A DNA stretch of 6,166 bases from NCBI GenBank assembly GCA_002403515.1, contig DHHZ01000037.1, forward strand, positions 1-6,166, in the 5' to 3' direction. Source of the stretch: Legionellales bacterium UBA4759 (lineage in GTDB: Bacteria; Pseudomonadota; Gammaproteobacteria; Legionellales; Legionellaceae). The notes beneath the pieces are model-generated. The model ran no database searches and was not told where the DNA came from. It was given only the letters and a program-made list of their open reading frames with translations. A program made the translations under genes and the position numbers. Position 1 is the stretch's first letter. Each line of letters opens with the position of its first letter. Shown in pieces: positions 1 to 6,086 of the stretch.

Positions 1-388
1 ATCGTGATGTGAGAACCAATACCCCAATAAAAGAAAATGCAGAACCAACACCTATCATGAAACGGCCCATTGCTGCGGTAATGACACTGTCGGTTGAAGC
101 AAAAAAGAAAGATCCCATCGCACACAATAATAATGCAAAGGTCATTAATCGACGTGGACCAAATCTATCAAACATCAAGCCAGCTGGTAATTGCATGGGG
201 GCATAAGCATAAAAATAAAATGCCGAAATGATTCCAAATCCTGATGCAGTGACATGAAATGTTTGCATCATGGGTTGAGCCATCACACTTGGGGCAACTT
301 GTAATATAAATTCATACAAATAAAAACAAGAGGCTAAGAAAAATATTGTATAAGCTTTGGTTCTAAATTTTCCTTCGAATCGATTCAT
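1..388 (-). CDS. MFS transporter, N-terminal part (cut by window edge)
   Basis: The frame is open from an ATG at 388 to the window edge, giving 129 residues of what is normally a protein of about 400-430 residues with 12 membrane helices. It begins MNRFEGKFRTKAYTIFF. Hydrophobic helices can be seen at about residues 12-31, 49-68, 81-98 and 102-126. Between the second and third lies the MFS signature motif A, GLMFDRFGPRR (residues 70-80), with its key Asp74 and the Arg pair. The fourth helix carries the R-F-M-I-G-V-G pattern (109-115) typical of motif B. An AGGAG Shine-Dalgarno at 398-402, 9 nt before the ATG, supports this start. The substrate cannot be told from the sequence. From memory, the YLYEFILQVAPSVM segment (24-36) resembles a group of MFS proteins common in Legionella and Coxiella; this is recognition, not a search result. 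The gene has its own promoter and is probably transcribed separately from anmK. The family call is firm and the function unknown. Confidence 0.9.
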   Translation of the reverse strand, partial: MNRFEGKFRTKAYTIFFLASCFYLYEFILQVAPSVMAQPMMQTFHVTASGFGIISAFYFYAYAPMQLPAGLMFDRFGPRRLMTFALLLCAMGSFFFASTDSVITAAMGRFMIGVGSAFSFIGVLVLTSR

Positions 389-418
389 AAAAATCTTCTC
401 CTCATCAATAATCAATCA

Positions 419-447
419 ATTAGACCTAGGTTCATTAAAATTGTCAA
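419..447 (-). promoter_or_regulatory. Sigma-70-type promoter for the MFS gene
   Basis: On the minus strand the -35 box is TTGACA (447 to 442, 6/6 to consensus), the spacer is 17 nt, and the -10 box is TCTAAT (424 to 419, 5/6). Transcription would start near 412, leaving a leader of about 24 nt that contains the AGGAG Shine-Dalgarno. The -35 box begins only 4 nt after the anmK stop codon. The spacer end contains an 8-bp palindrome, ACCTAGGT (424-431), touching the -10 box. It could be an operator, but it is short and unproven. Confidence 0.75.
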
Positions 448-451
448 TCAC

Positions 452-1531
452 CTATTGGCAAATCAGTCCTAATAACATCTGATCATTCCCTCCCATCACT
501 GATGATACATCATGACGAATAGATTTCATTCGACACCAACCTAACCAGGCCATCATCATCGCTTCTAAATAATCACTTGAAATATCCTTTTCATCTGTCT
601 CGCAAACACGGTAATTGGGAAGCAAAGATATTAGGGAACCCATCAAAAGAGTATTCTTTACCCCGCCTCCACAAATATAAACAGAACTATTTGCTGGTAA
701 ATATTTTTTAATTTCTTGAGCGATTAATTGCGCGGTAAGTTGTACTAAGGTTGCCTGCACATCTTCTTGCATCAATATCATGCCCTTGGCGTAATGCCCA
801 AGCCAATCTAATGAAAAATATTCTTTACCAATACTTTTAGGAAAATCTTGAGAAAAATATCTATCAGTTAATAATTTTGTCAAAAGTTCTTGAAAAACTT
901 GGCCTTTGGCTGCCCATTGACCGCCTTTGTCGTATTGCGCATCAAAATGCGAACTTATCCAGGCATCTAATAAACAGTTGCCAGGACCAATGTCGTATCC
1001 TACAAGGGGCATGCCCTCTCGTATAAAAGATACATTGCTGATACCGCCAATATTTACCACAGCGACATTTTTTTCATTCCCAAACAAATACTGATGGTAC
1101 AAAGGTGCAAGTGGCGCGCCTTGTCCACCTTGAACAACATTGTGACTGCGAAAATCAAAAACAACCGGTACTTTTAATTTTTCATAAATGGTATAAGGAC
1201 AACCTATTTGCCAGGTATAGGGCAAATCCACTTGAGTTTGATGACAAATGGTTTGACCATGGCTTCCAATCACAGAAATTGGCTCATTTAACTCATTCAT
1301 CAAAGCCATGCCAGCATCGGCAAAAGCAAGACCCACCTCCCGATGAAGTTGCGCAAAAAAATGCATATCGAAGGCATGCCCCTGCATAACCATTTTTAAT
1401 TTCTCAGACAGTTCAGCTGGATATGCAAATGTTTGACCCAAAACCAATTGCTGTGTTTTTACATCAACAATAGCGACATCTATGCCATCCATACTTGTCC
1501 CAGACATCAACCCCAACGCCAGTTCTCTCAT
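452..1531 (-). CDS. anmK: Anhydro-N-acetylmuramic acid kinase AnmK
   Basis: AnmK is a cytoplasmic peptidoglycan-recycling enzyme. It opens the 1,6-anhydro ring of anhydro-MurNAc and phosphorylates it with ATP to MurNAc-6-phosphate, normally passed to the etherase MurQ. The protein has 359 residues (E. coli about 369), so it is full length. Visible family motifs are the N-terminal GTSMDG (11-16), SHGQT (90-94), GGQGAPL (135-141), NIGGISN (160-166), the catalytic-base region YDIGPGN (179-185) with Asp180 equivalent to the Asp of the usual DTGPGN, CGGG (287-290), and a C-terminal LEAMMMAWL (322-330). The start ATG shares one base with the tatD stop (TAATG). An AGAGG Shine-Dalgarno at 1536-1540 lies 4 nt upstream, so translation is probably coupled to tatD. 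It is the last gene of the packed run, and no terminator follows. In E. coli anmK is not part of this cluster, so its place here is a local arrangement. Confidence 0.96.
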   Translation of the reverse strand: MRELALGLMSGTSMDGIDVAIVDVKTQQLVLGQTFAYPAELSEKLKMVMQGHAFDMHFFAQLHREVGLAFADAGMALMNELNEPISVIGSHGQTICHQTQVDLPYTWQIGCPYTIYEKLKVPVVFDFRSHNVVQGGQGAPLAPLYHQYLFGNEKNVAVVNIGGISNVSFIREGMPLVGYDIGPGNCLLDAWISSHFDAQYDKGGQWAAKGQVFQELLTKLLTDRYFSQDFPKSIGKEYFSLDWLGHYAKGMILMQEDVQATLVQLTAQLIAQEIKKYLPANSSVYICGGGVKNTLLMGSLISLLPNYRVCETDEKDISSDYLEAMMMAWLGWCRMKSIRHDVSSVMGGNDQMLLGLICQ

Positions 1532-2313
1532 TATGCCTCTTTTTTTATGGGAAATAATTCATAAAAATTTTGTGTAGTGGCTTCTGCAACTTCTTGGTAA
1601 GAAATTCCTCGAAGCATCGCTATCGTTTCACATACATGTTTTACCCATGCTGGATGATTACTTTTACCACGATGAGGAACCGGTGCCAAATAAGGTGAGT
1701 CTGTTTCAATCAGTAATCGATTAAGCGGGGTTTTTTTTGCTACTTCATGAACTTGATGAGCATTTTTGAATGTCACAATCCCAGATAATGAAATCATAAA
1801 ATCCAATTCTAAGGCATCTTTTGCAACCGCCCAATCCTCAGTAAAGCAATGCATCACACCTCGACACTCATGGGCTTTTTCAGCTTTTAAAATATCGATG
1901 GTATCTTTTGCAGCCATTCGGGTATGGATAATTAAAGGTTTTTTAAGGGTTTTAGCAACATCTATGTGTTGTTGAAACAAAGATTGTTGAGCCTGGCGCA
2001 AGAGTTCATCTTCAATATGGTAATAATCAAGGCCTGTTTCACCAATAGCAACACATTTGGCTAAAGCGCCCTCTTTTAATAACCAATCTCGCTTATCACT
2101 TGCCATAACACTGGTTGGATGCCAACCAACAGAATAAGAAACATGTGGATGCTGCGCAATTTTTTTAAGTTCCTCAACATCTTCGAGCTCAACACTCACG
2201 GTCAAAAAGTGTTGGACACCCTCTCCCATTGCGTAATCCAAGGCTTGGTTTAAGTCACCATTAAACTCAGTCAAATCCAAACGATTTAAATGACAATGTG
2301 AATCAACAATCAT
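1531..2313 (-). CDS. tatD: TatD-family metal-dependent hydrolase / DNase (YcfH type)
   Basis: This is a TIM-barrel metallohydrolase of the TatD family, whose members are Mg- or Zn-dependent DNases; some are also linked to D-aminoacyl-tRNA or RNA processing. The expected metal ligands are all present: His6 and His8 (DSHCHL), Glu92 (GETGLDYY), His130 (IIHTR), His155 (MHCFTED) and Asp205 (ETDSPYLAP). The C-terminal P-H-R-G-K-x-N-H-P signature is at 213-221. The length of 260 residues is normal. By position after holB it corresponds to E. coli ycfH rather than to tatD of the Tat operon, so the symbol is a family label. The ATG lies inside holB, overlapping its 3' end by 11 nt. A weak AAGGG Shine-Dalgarno (2322-2326) sits 8 nt upstream. 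The stop overlaps the anmK start. The physiological substrate cannot be read from the sequence. Confidence 0.95.
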   Translation of the reverse strand: MIVDSHCHLNRLDLTEFNGDLNQALDYAMGEGVQHFLTVSVELEDVEELKKIAQHPHVSYSVGWHPTSVMASDKRDWLLKEGALAKCVAIGETGLDYYHIEDELLRQAQQSLFQQHIDVAKTLKKPLIIHTRMAAKDTIDILKAEKAHECRGVMHCFTEDWAVAKDALELDFMISLSGIVTFKNAHQVHEVAKKTPLNRLLIETDSPYLAPVPHRGKSNHPAWVKHVCETIAMLRGISYQEVAEATTQNFYELFPIKKEA

Positions 2314-3139
2314 TCAATTTTCCCTTCAAAATCAAAAATAAACGACTCAATAACAATTGCTCTTGATAATTTATACCTTTGCGTAGTTGTTGTCTGGTTA
2401 CTAAAAGATTATCCCAAAAAGACCACCACAATGCTAAGGGAATTGCGAATAAAAATGTTAAGTCTTCTTTTATGCTATTCAAAGTCATTCGTTTTTCAAT
2501 CATTTGCGCAGCAATATATTGTAAAAATACAAGAATGTCATCCAGTTGAAAAGGCTCAAGAATTTTAAGCAACTCCATTAAATCCTTCTTGTCATCCAGA
2601 AATAATTTTAAGCTTTGTAAAAAATCTGCTTGTATTGGAGCAAGTGGTAAGTGATCTGCTTGTAATGGATAATCATTTGGCAGTTGAAACAATACACAAC
2701 GACTTTGAATGGTCTTTGGCAACAAAGATGGATTGTCGACAATGAGGATAAAATGCGTTTTATACGATGGTTCTTCAAGAATTTTCAATAATGCATTCGC
2801 ACTATTGATATTCATACTATCTGCTTTATCAATAATTATCCATTGTGATGGCGCATGCGAAGGCGTTTGATAAGCAATATTTTGTAAATCTCTAATTTGT
2901 TCAATTTTTATGGCATGCCCTGCCTGGGCTGGTGCTATGGTATAAATATCTGGATGATGTCCAGATGTTAAAAGCTCGCAACCTTGACATAAGCTACAAC
3001 GACTTTGTGATTCACAACAAGCCATTTGTAAAAATGAATCTACCACAGCATAACAATCTGTATGAGCACCCTGCAACATCATTGCATTTGGCATCCGCGA
3101 TTGTTTTAACATCTCTTCTAGCATAGATAAAATATTCAT
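2303..3139 (-). CDS. holB: DNA polymerase III delta' subunit (clamp loader)
   Basis: Delta' is the stator subunit of the clamp loader that places the beta sliding clamp on DNA during replication. The protein shows the AAA+ clamp-loader pattern. A zinc module has Cys48, Cys51 and Cys54 (CxxCxxC) with Cys41 or Cys42 as the fourth ligand, followed by GHHPD (60-64). The conserved KIEQIRDLQ is at 78-86, DKADSMN (104-110) is the Walker B-like region, SANALLKILEEPS is at 113-125, and the SRC motif (146-148) carries the arginine finger. The P-loop position, LQGAHTDCYA (22-31), has no GxGK, consistent with delta' not hydrolysing ATP. At 278 residues it is shorter than the 334 of E. coli, mainly in the C-terminal part, which is weakly conserved. 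The ATG is 1 nt after the tmk stop, with an AAAGG Shine-Dalgarno (3147-3151) 7 nt upstream. The 3' end overlaps tatD by 11 nt. In Legionella and Pseudomonas a pilZ gene often follows holB; none is here. Confidence 0.93.
   Translation of the reverse strand: MNILSMLEEMLKQSRMPNAMMLQGAHTDCYAVVDSFLQMACCESQSRCSLCQGCELLTSGHHPDIYTIAPAQAGHAIKIEQIRDLQNIAYQTPSHAPSQWIIIDKADSMNINSANALLKILEEPSYKTHFILIVDNPSLLPKTIQSRCVLFQLPNDYPLQADHLPLAPIQADFLQSLKLFLDDKKDLMELLKILEPFQLDDILVFLQYIAAQMIEKRMTLNSIKEDLTFLFAIPLALWWSFWDNLLVTRQQLRKGINYQEQLLLSRLFLILKGKLNDC
2624..2668 (-). repeat. Short imperfect direct repeat inside holB
   Basis: Two 15-nt copies (2624-2638 and 2654-2668) differ at one base and start 30 nt apart, exactly ten codons. 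In the protein they give PLQADHL (158-164) and PIQADFL (168-174), just after the AAA+ core. It looks like a small in-frame duplication or a chance resemblance. No function is implied. Confidence 0.5.
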
Positions 3140-3140
3140 C

Positions 3141-3770
3141 TTAATGCCTTTCTAACCACTGATTTAATTTCATCATCAGTTCGTCTTGAACGCTTGCAAT
3201 AGGCTGATTAGCATCTATGCGCAGCACATTTGGATAATCAAGTAATAAAGTTTCATAAGCATTGGCGACATTTTCAAAAAAACTAATATCTTGTTTTTCA
3301 ATATGATCAAGGCCACCACGCATCAACATACGTTCATAGGCACGTTTTGGTTCTACTGATAAATAAATGGTTAAATCTGGCTTTTTACCTTGTAAGCAAA
3401 GCGTTGATATGGTTTTAATTGTTGCAAAATCCAAGCCTCGTCCACCTGCTTGATAAGCAAACGTGGATAATTCATGTCTATCTAAAACCACACAATGACC
3501 CATTTCTAAGGCAGGTAAAATTTGAGTTTCTAAGAGTTGGTAGCGCGCAGCATAAAAAAGCAGTACCTCAGCCAGGGGGAGAATACCCAAACCCTCCGTT
3601 TTAAGAATATTACGTACAGCTTCTCCAAATGTAGTGCCTCCAGGCTCCCTAAAAGCCTGTACTGTTAACGTTTTTAATTTCAGTTGATCAATGACTGTAT
3701 GAATGGCAGTGGTTTTTCCGGCACCATCAATCCCTTCGACCACTATCCAAAAACCCTGTTTAGTCGACAT
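3141..3770 (-). CDS. tmk: Thymidylate kinase
   Basis: Tmk phosphorylates dTMP to dTDP with ATP, an essential step to dTTP. The 209-residue protein (E. coli 213) has the P-loop EGIDGAGKTT (12-21), the dTMP-binding FREPGGT (40-46), AEVLLFYAARYQL (67-79), the DRH motif with its sequel LSTFAYQAGGRG (98-112, 101-112 for the latter), PDLTIYL (131-137), and a lid region MRGGLDHIE (150-158). The acidic/Gly P-loop with arginines in the lid is the bacterial (type II) pattern. Arg151 matches E. coli Arg153, but two other E. coli lid arginines are replaced here (Leu149, His156). I chose the ATG at 3770. A GAGGG Shine-Dalgarno (3777-3781) lies 6 nt upstream, and the protein then begins MSTKQGFWIVVEG like its relatives. 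The in-frame ATG at 3800 has no Shine-Dalgarno and would add ten unneeded residues. The start overlaps the mltG end by 11 nt. holB follows after 1 nt, as is common for these two replication genes. Confidence 0.95.
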   Translation of the reverse strand: MSTKQGFWIVVEGIDGAGKTTAIHTVIDQLKLKTLTVQAFREPGGTTFGEAVRNILKTEGLGILPLAEVLLFYAARYQLLETQILPALEMGHCVVLDRHELSTFAYQAGGRGLDFATIKTISTLCLQGKKPDLTIYLSVEPKRAYERMLMRGGLDHIEKQDISFFENVANAYETLLLDYPNVLRIDANQPIASVQDELMMKLNQWLERH

Positions 3771-4761
3771 TTTCTTCCCTCTTGATATGTGCAATCGCAT
3801 TTTTTTGTTGCTGATATTCTACAGAAAAAACATGTTGTCCATGGCCATTGGCCACAAAATATAAATAAGTGGTTTTTTGAGGATGCGCAGCAGCTTGTAA
3901 TGATGCCTCACTGACCATCGCTATCGGCGTTGGTGGTAATCCTTTATGTAAATAACTATTATAAGGACTATCTATTTTTATATCACGGCCTTTCAAAATC
4001 ACATGACCGCAACCTGGCATACCATAAACGACGGTCGGATCCATTTGTAATGGCATTTTCAAACGCAAACGATTGATAATTACACCACTAATCAATCGAC
4101 GTTCTGAATCAATTGCAGTTTCTTTTTCAATAATCGATGCTGCAATCAATAACTCGTATGGATTTGCGTAGGGTAAACCTGAGTCGCGAGTTTGCCAGAT
4201 TTGATTCAATGTTAAATCCATTTTCTTTCGCGATAATTTTAAAACGGGCAATATGCTTTCACCATACGGTTGAATATAAGTTGAAGGATAAAAAAGTCCC
4301 TCTAAAGATGCATAACCTTGCTGCAAGTCATTGAGCATACTATCATGAAACTGATATTCATGAGACTCAGACCATTCTTTCAAGTACTCACACAAACGTT
4401 GACCTTCAATCATCTTAACGTTCACGGTATACACGCGACCTTGAATAATTTTATGTAATAGACTAATCGCGGTATCTTGCGGTTGTATGAGATAGCTTCC
4501 TGATTTTAACAAAGAAGACAGTTGGTAATAACGAATAATGCCTAAAAAAAACTTCGGTGATTGAATCATCCCTTTGGCATATAGAATTTCACTGAGTTTT
4601 CGAGCTGAAGAAGCCTTAGGCAAAGTAATTATCGTATCTGTTTGAACAAGCGGTTTTTTGAAGAATTCTTGTTGAATTTGCCAGATGTAAAAAGTGACTA
4701 TACAGATGATAGTCACTATACATAAAGCTAATATTTTAAGCCAACGATGTGGCAAACTCAT
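3760..4761 (-). CDS. mltG: Endolytic murein transglycosylase MltG (YceG)
   Basis: MltG is an inner-membrane lytic transglycosylase that cuts nascent glycan strands, leaving 1,6-anhydro-MurNAc ends, and is thought to terminate chain elongation. The protein has 333 residues (E. coli 340). A short basic N-terminus precedes one membrane helix (about residues 9-27), and the rest should be periplasmic. After a LysM-like region comes the YceG domain with EGLFYPSTY (154-162), the catalytic region AASIIEKETA (207-216) in which Glu212 matches the E. coli catalytic Glu218, QMDPTVVYG (239-247), SPYNSYLHKGLPPTPI (265-280) and YFVANGHGQHVFS (301-313). The ATG is 3 nt after the fabF stop. Its AGGA Shine-Dalgarno (4768-4771) lies in the last fabF codons. 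In E. coli pabC separates fabF from mltG; here the two are adjacent. Confidence 0.95.
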   Translation of the reverse strand: MSLPHRWLKILALCIVTIICIVTFYIWQIQQEFFKKPLVQTDTIITLPKASSARKLSEILYAKGMIQSPKFFLGIIRYYQLSSLLKSGSYLIQPQDTAISLLHKIIQGRVYTVNVKMIEGQRLCEYLKEWSESHEYQFHDSMLNDLQQGYASLEGLFYPSTYIQPYGESILPVLKLSRKKMDLTLNQIWQTRDSGLPYANPYELLIAASIIEKETAIDSERRLISGVIINRLRLKMPLQMDPTVVYGMPGCGHVILKGRDIKIDSPYNSYLHKGLPPTPIAMVSEASLQAAAHPQKTTYLYFVANGHGQHVFSVEYQQQKNAIAHIKREENVD

Positions 4762-4764
4762 TTT

Positions 4765-6006
4765 TTATCCTATTTTTTTGAATAGAACGGAGGCGTTTGT
4801 TCCACCGAATCCAAATGAATTGCTCATCGTGCAATCAATGCGTCGCTCTTGTTTATGATGAGGCACAAAATTTAAATCACAACCTTCATCAGGATGGTCT
4901 AAATTGATTGTAGGTGGGGCTACTTGATCACGAATAGCCAATACGCTAAAGATGGCTTCAACTGCGCCAGTAGCACCTAGCAAATGCCCTGTCATCGATT
5001 TGGTTGAACTCACTGCTAGATCATAAGCATGACTTCCAAAAACATTTTTAATGGCTTTGGTTTCATTCAAATCATTCAGGTATGTTGAGGTACCATGGGC
5101 GTTGATATAATCAACAGCAGTGATATCTAAACCAGCGTCTTGTAATGCAACTCTCATACAACTCATCGCACCTTCGCCAGTTTCATCAGGCGCAGTAATG
5201 TGATAAGCATCGCCTGACATACCAAAACCAGCCAGTTCTGCATAAATAGTTGCACCGCGTTTTTTAGCATGTTCGTATTCTTCTAATACCAAAATACCAG
5301 CACCTTCACCCATCACAAAGCCATCACGGTCTTTGTCCCAAGGACGAGAGGCTTTTGTTGGTTCATCATTGCGTTTTGATAAAGCGCGGACAGCAGAGAA
5401 ACCTGCGATACATAATGGTGTGTTGGTCATTTCCGAACCACCACAAACCATAACATCTGCATCACCATAGGCAATTAAGCGGCCTGCTAAACCTACATTA
5501 TGAGTACCGGTGGTACATGCTGTTACGACTGAAATATTGGGGCCTTTAAGACCATGTCGAATAGAAATCTGACCTGCGACCATATTGATAATGCCAGCAG
5601 GAATAAAGAAAGGAGAAACCTTTTTAGGTCCACCAAGCATTAATTTTTCTTGATTATTGGTAATTGTTTCAATACCGCCGATGCCAGCACCAACAGCAAC
5701 ACCAAATCGGTGTGCATTATCTGGAGTCACTTTTAGACCAGATAATTTTAAGGCCTCATCTGCTGCTACAACACCATACTGTGAAAACTTATCCATTTTA
5801 CGAGCTTCTTTGACATCAAAGTACGCTTCAGGATTGAAATTTTTTACACGAGCCCAAATCTTGGTAGGATAGTCAGTCACATCGAATTCATCAACTTTAG
5901 AAACGCCACTGACGCCATTTAAAATATTTGACCATGTTTCTGGGGCTGTTAAACCTACAGGGGTTATCATCCCAAAACCGGTAACCACCACACGTCTTTT
6001 ACTCAA
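4765..6006 (-). CDS. fabF: 3-oxoacyl-ACP synthase II (KAS II)
   Basis: FabF condenses acyl-ACP with malonyl-ACP in the elongation rounds of type II fatty-acid synthesis. It is required for cis-vaccenate formation and for temperature control of membrane fluidity in E. coli. The protein has 413 residues, the same as E. coli FabF. The catalytic triad is complete: Cys164 in VTACTTG, His304 in NAHGTST and His341 in SMTGHLLGA, with Lys336 nearby. The glycine-rich SFGFGGTN (397-404) includes the gatekeeper Phe. The stretch after NAHGTST reads YLND rather than the PAGD of E. coli, a variation seen in other FabF proteins. The start codon is TTG (6006-6004), backed by a strong AAGGAG Shine-Dalgarno 7 nt upstream and by the N-terminus MSKRRVVVTGFG, which matches the family; no ATG or GTG offers a better start. 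It lies 80 nt after acpP, beyond a terminator hairpin, and is followed at once by mltG. Confidence 0.97.
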   Translation of the reverse strand: MSKRRVVVTGFGMITPVGLTAPETWSNILNGVSGVSKVDEFDVTDYPTKIWARVKNFNPEAYFDVKEARKMDKFSQYGVVAADEALKLSGLKVTPDNAHRFGVAVGAGIGGIETITNNQEKLMLGGPKKVSPFFIPAGIINMVAGQISIRHGLKGPNISVVTACTTGTHNVGLAGRLIAYGDADVMVCGGSEMTNTPLCIAGFSAVRALSKRNDEPTKASRPWDKDRDGFVMGEGAGILVLEEYEHAKKRGATIYAELAGFGMSGDAYHITAPDETGEGAMSCMRVALQDAGLDITAVDYINAHGTSTYLNDLNETKAIKNVFGSHAYDLAVSSTKSMTGHLLGATGAVEAIFSVLAIRDQVAPPTINLDHPDEGCDLNFVPHHKQERRIDCTMSNSFGFGGTNASVLFKKIG

Positions 6007-6013
6007 GAAGACT

Positions 6014-6019
6014 CTCCTT
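6014..6019 (-). promoter_or_regulatory. Shine-Dalgarno deciding the TTG start of fabF
   Basis: The minus strand reads AAGGAG (6019 to 6014), a full match to the core anti-SD complement, with a 7-nt spacer to the TTG at 6006. The strength and ideal spacing show that the TTG is the true initiation codon. The nearest upstream ATGs (6025 and 6038) are in other frames and have no Shine-Dalgarno. Confidence 0.85.
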
Positions 6020-6042
6020 TCTCATATGAAAAAATCATCAAT

Positions 6043-6078
6043 AAAAAAACAGTGGGTAAATAAATTCACCCACTGTTT
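6043..6078 (-). terminator. Rho-independent terminator after acpP
   Basis: A perfect 11-bp inverted repeat, AAACAGTGGGT (6047-6057) and ACCCACTGTTT (6068-6078), surrounds a 10-nt loop. On the minus strand the hairpin is followed by seven T residues (6049 to 6043, three of them pairing in the stem). It begins 8 nt after the acpP stop. On the plus strand no T-run follows, so it works in one direction. It would end most acpP transcripts, with read-through feeding fabF and the genes beyond it. Confidence 0.9.
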
Positions 6079-6086
6079 CAATTCAA

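Noticed and set aside
9..206. Plus-strand open frame of 65 codons at the left edge.
   Set aside because: The opposite strand encodes a clear MFS transporter with motif A, so this frame is its shadow.
389..451. Possible terminator for the long run after anmK.
   Set aside because: No inverted repeat with a T-run exists in this gap. Only the promoter and the 8-bp palindrome are present, so some read-through into the MFS gene is possible.
1105..1389. Plus-strand open frame of 94 codons opposite anmK.
   Set aside because: It lies wholly inside a well-supported gene, has no recognisable domain, and its composition is that of an antisense shadow.
1729..1740. GC-rich bases followed by a run of T inside tatD, resembling a terminator tail on the plus strand.
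   Set aside because: There is no inverted repeat before the T-run, and it sits in conserved coding sequence where Lys codons explain it.
5657..5872. Plus-strand open frame of 71 codons opposite fabF.
   Set aside because: It is antisense to a conserved part of fabF and has no independent support.
5999..6038. Two tiny minus-strand frames before fabF: 11 codons from the ATG at 6038, whose TGA overlaps the TTG start of fabF, and 8 codons from the ATG at 6025.
   Set aside because: Neither ATG has a Shine-Dalgarno, the first begins just after the terminator T-run, and the peptides show no attenuation-type codon run. Chance frames are likelier than a leader peptide.
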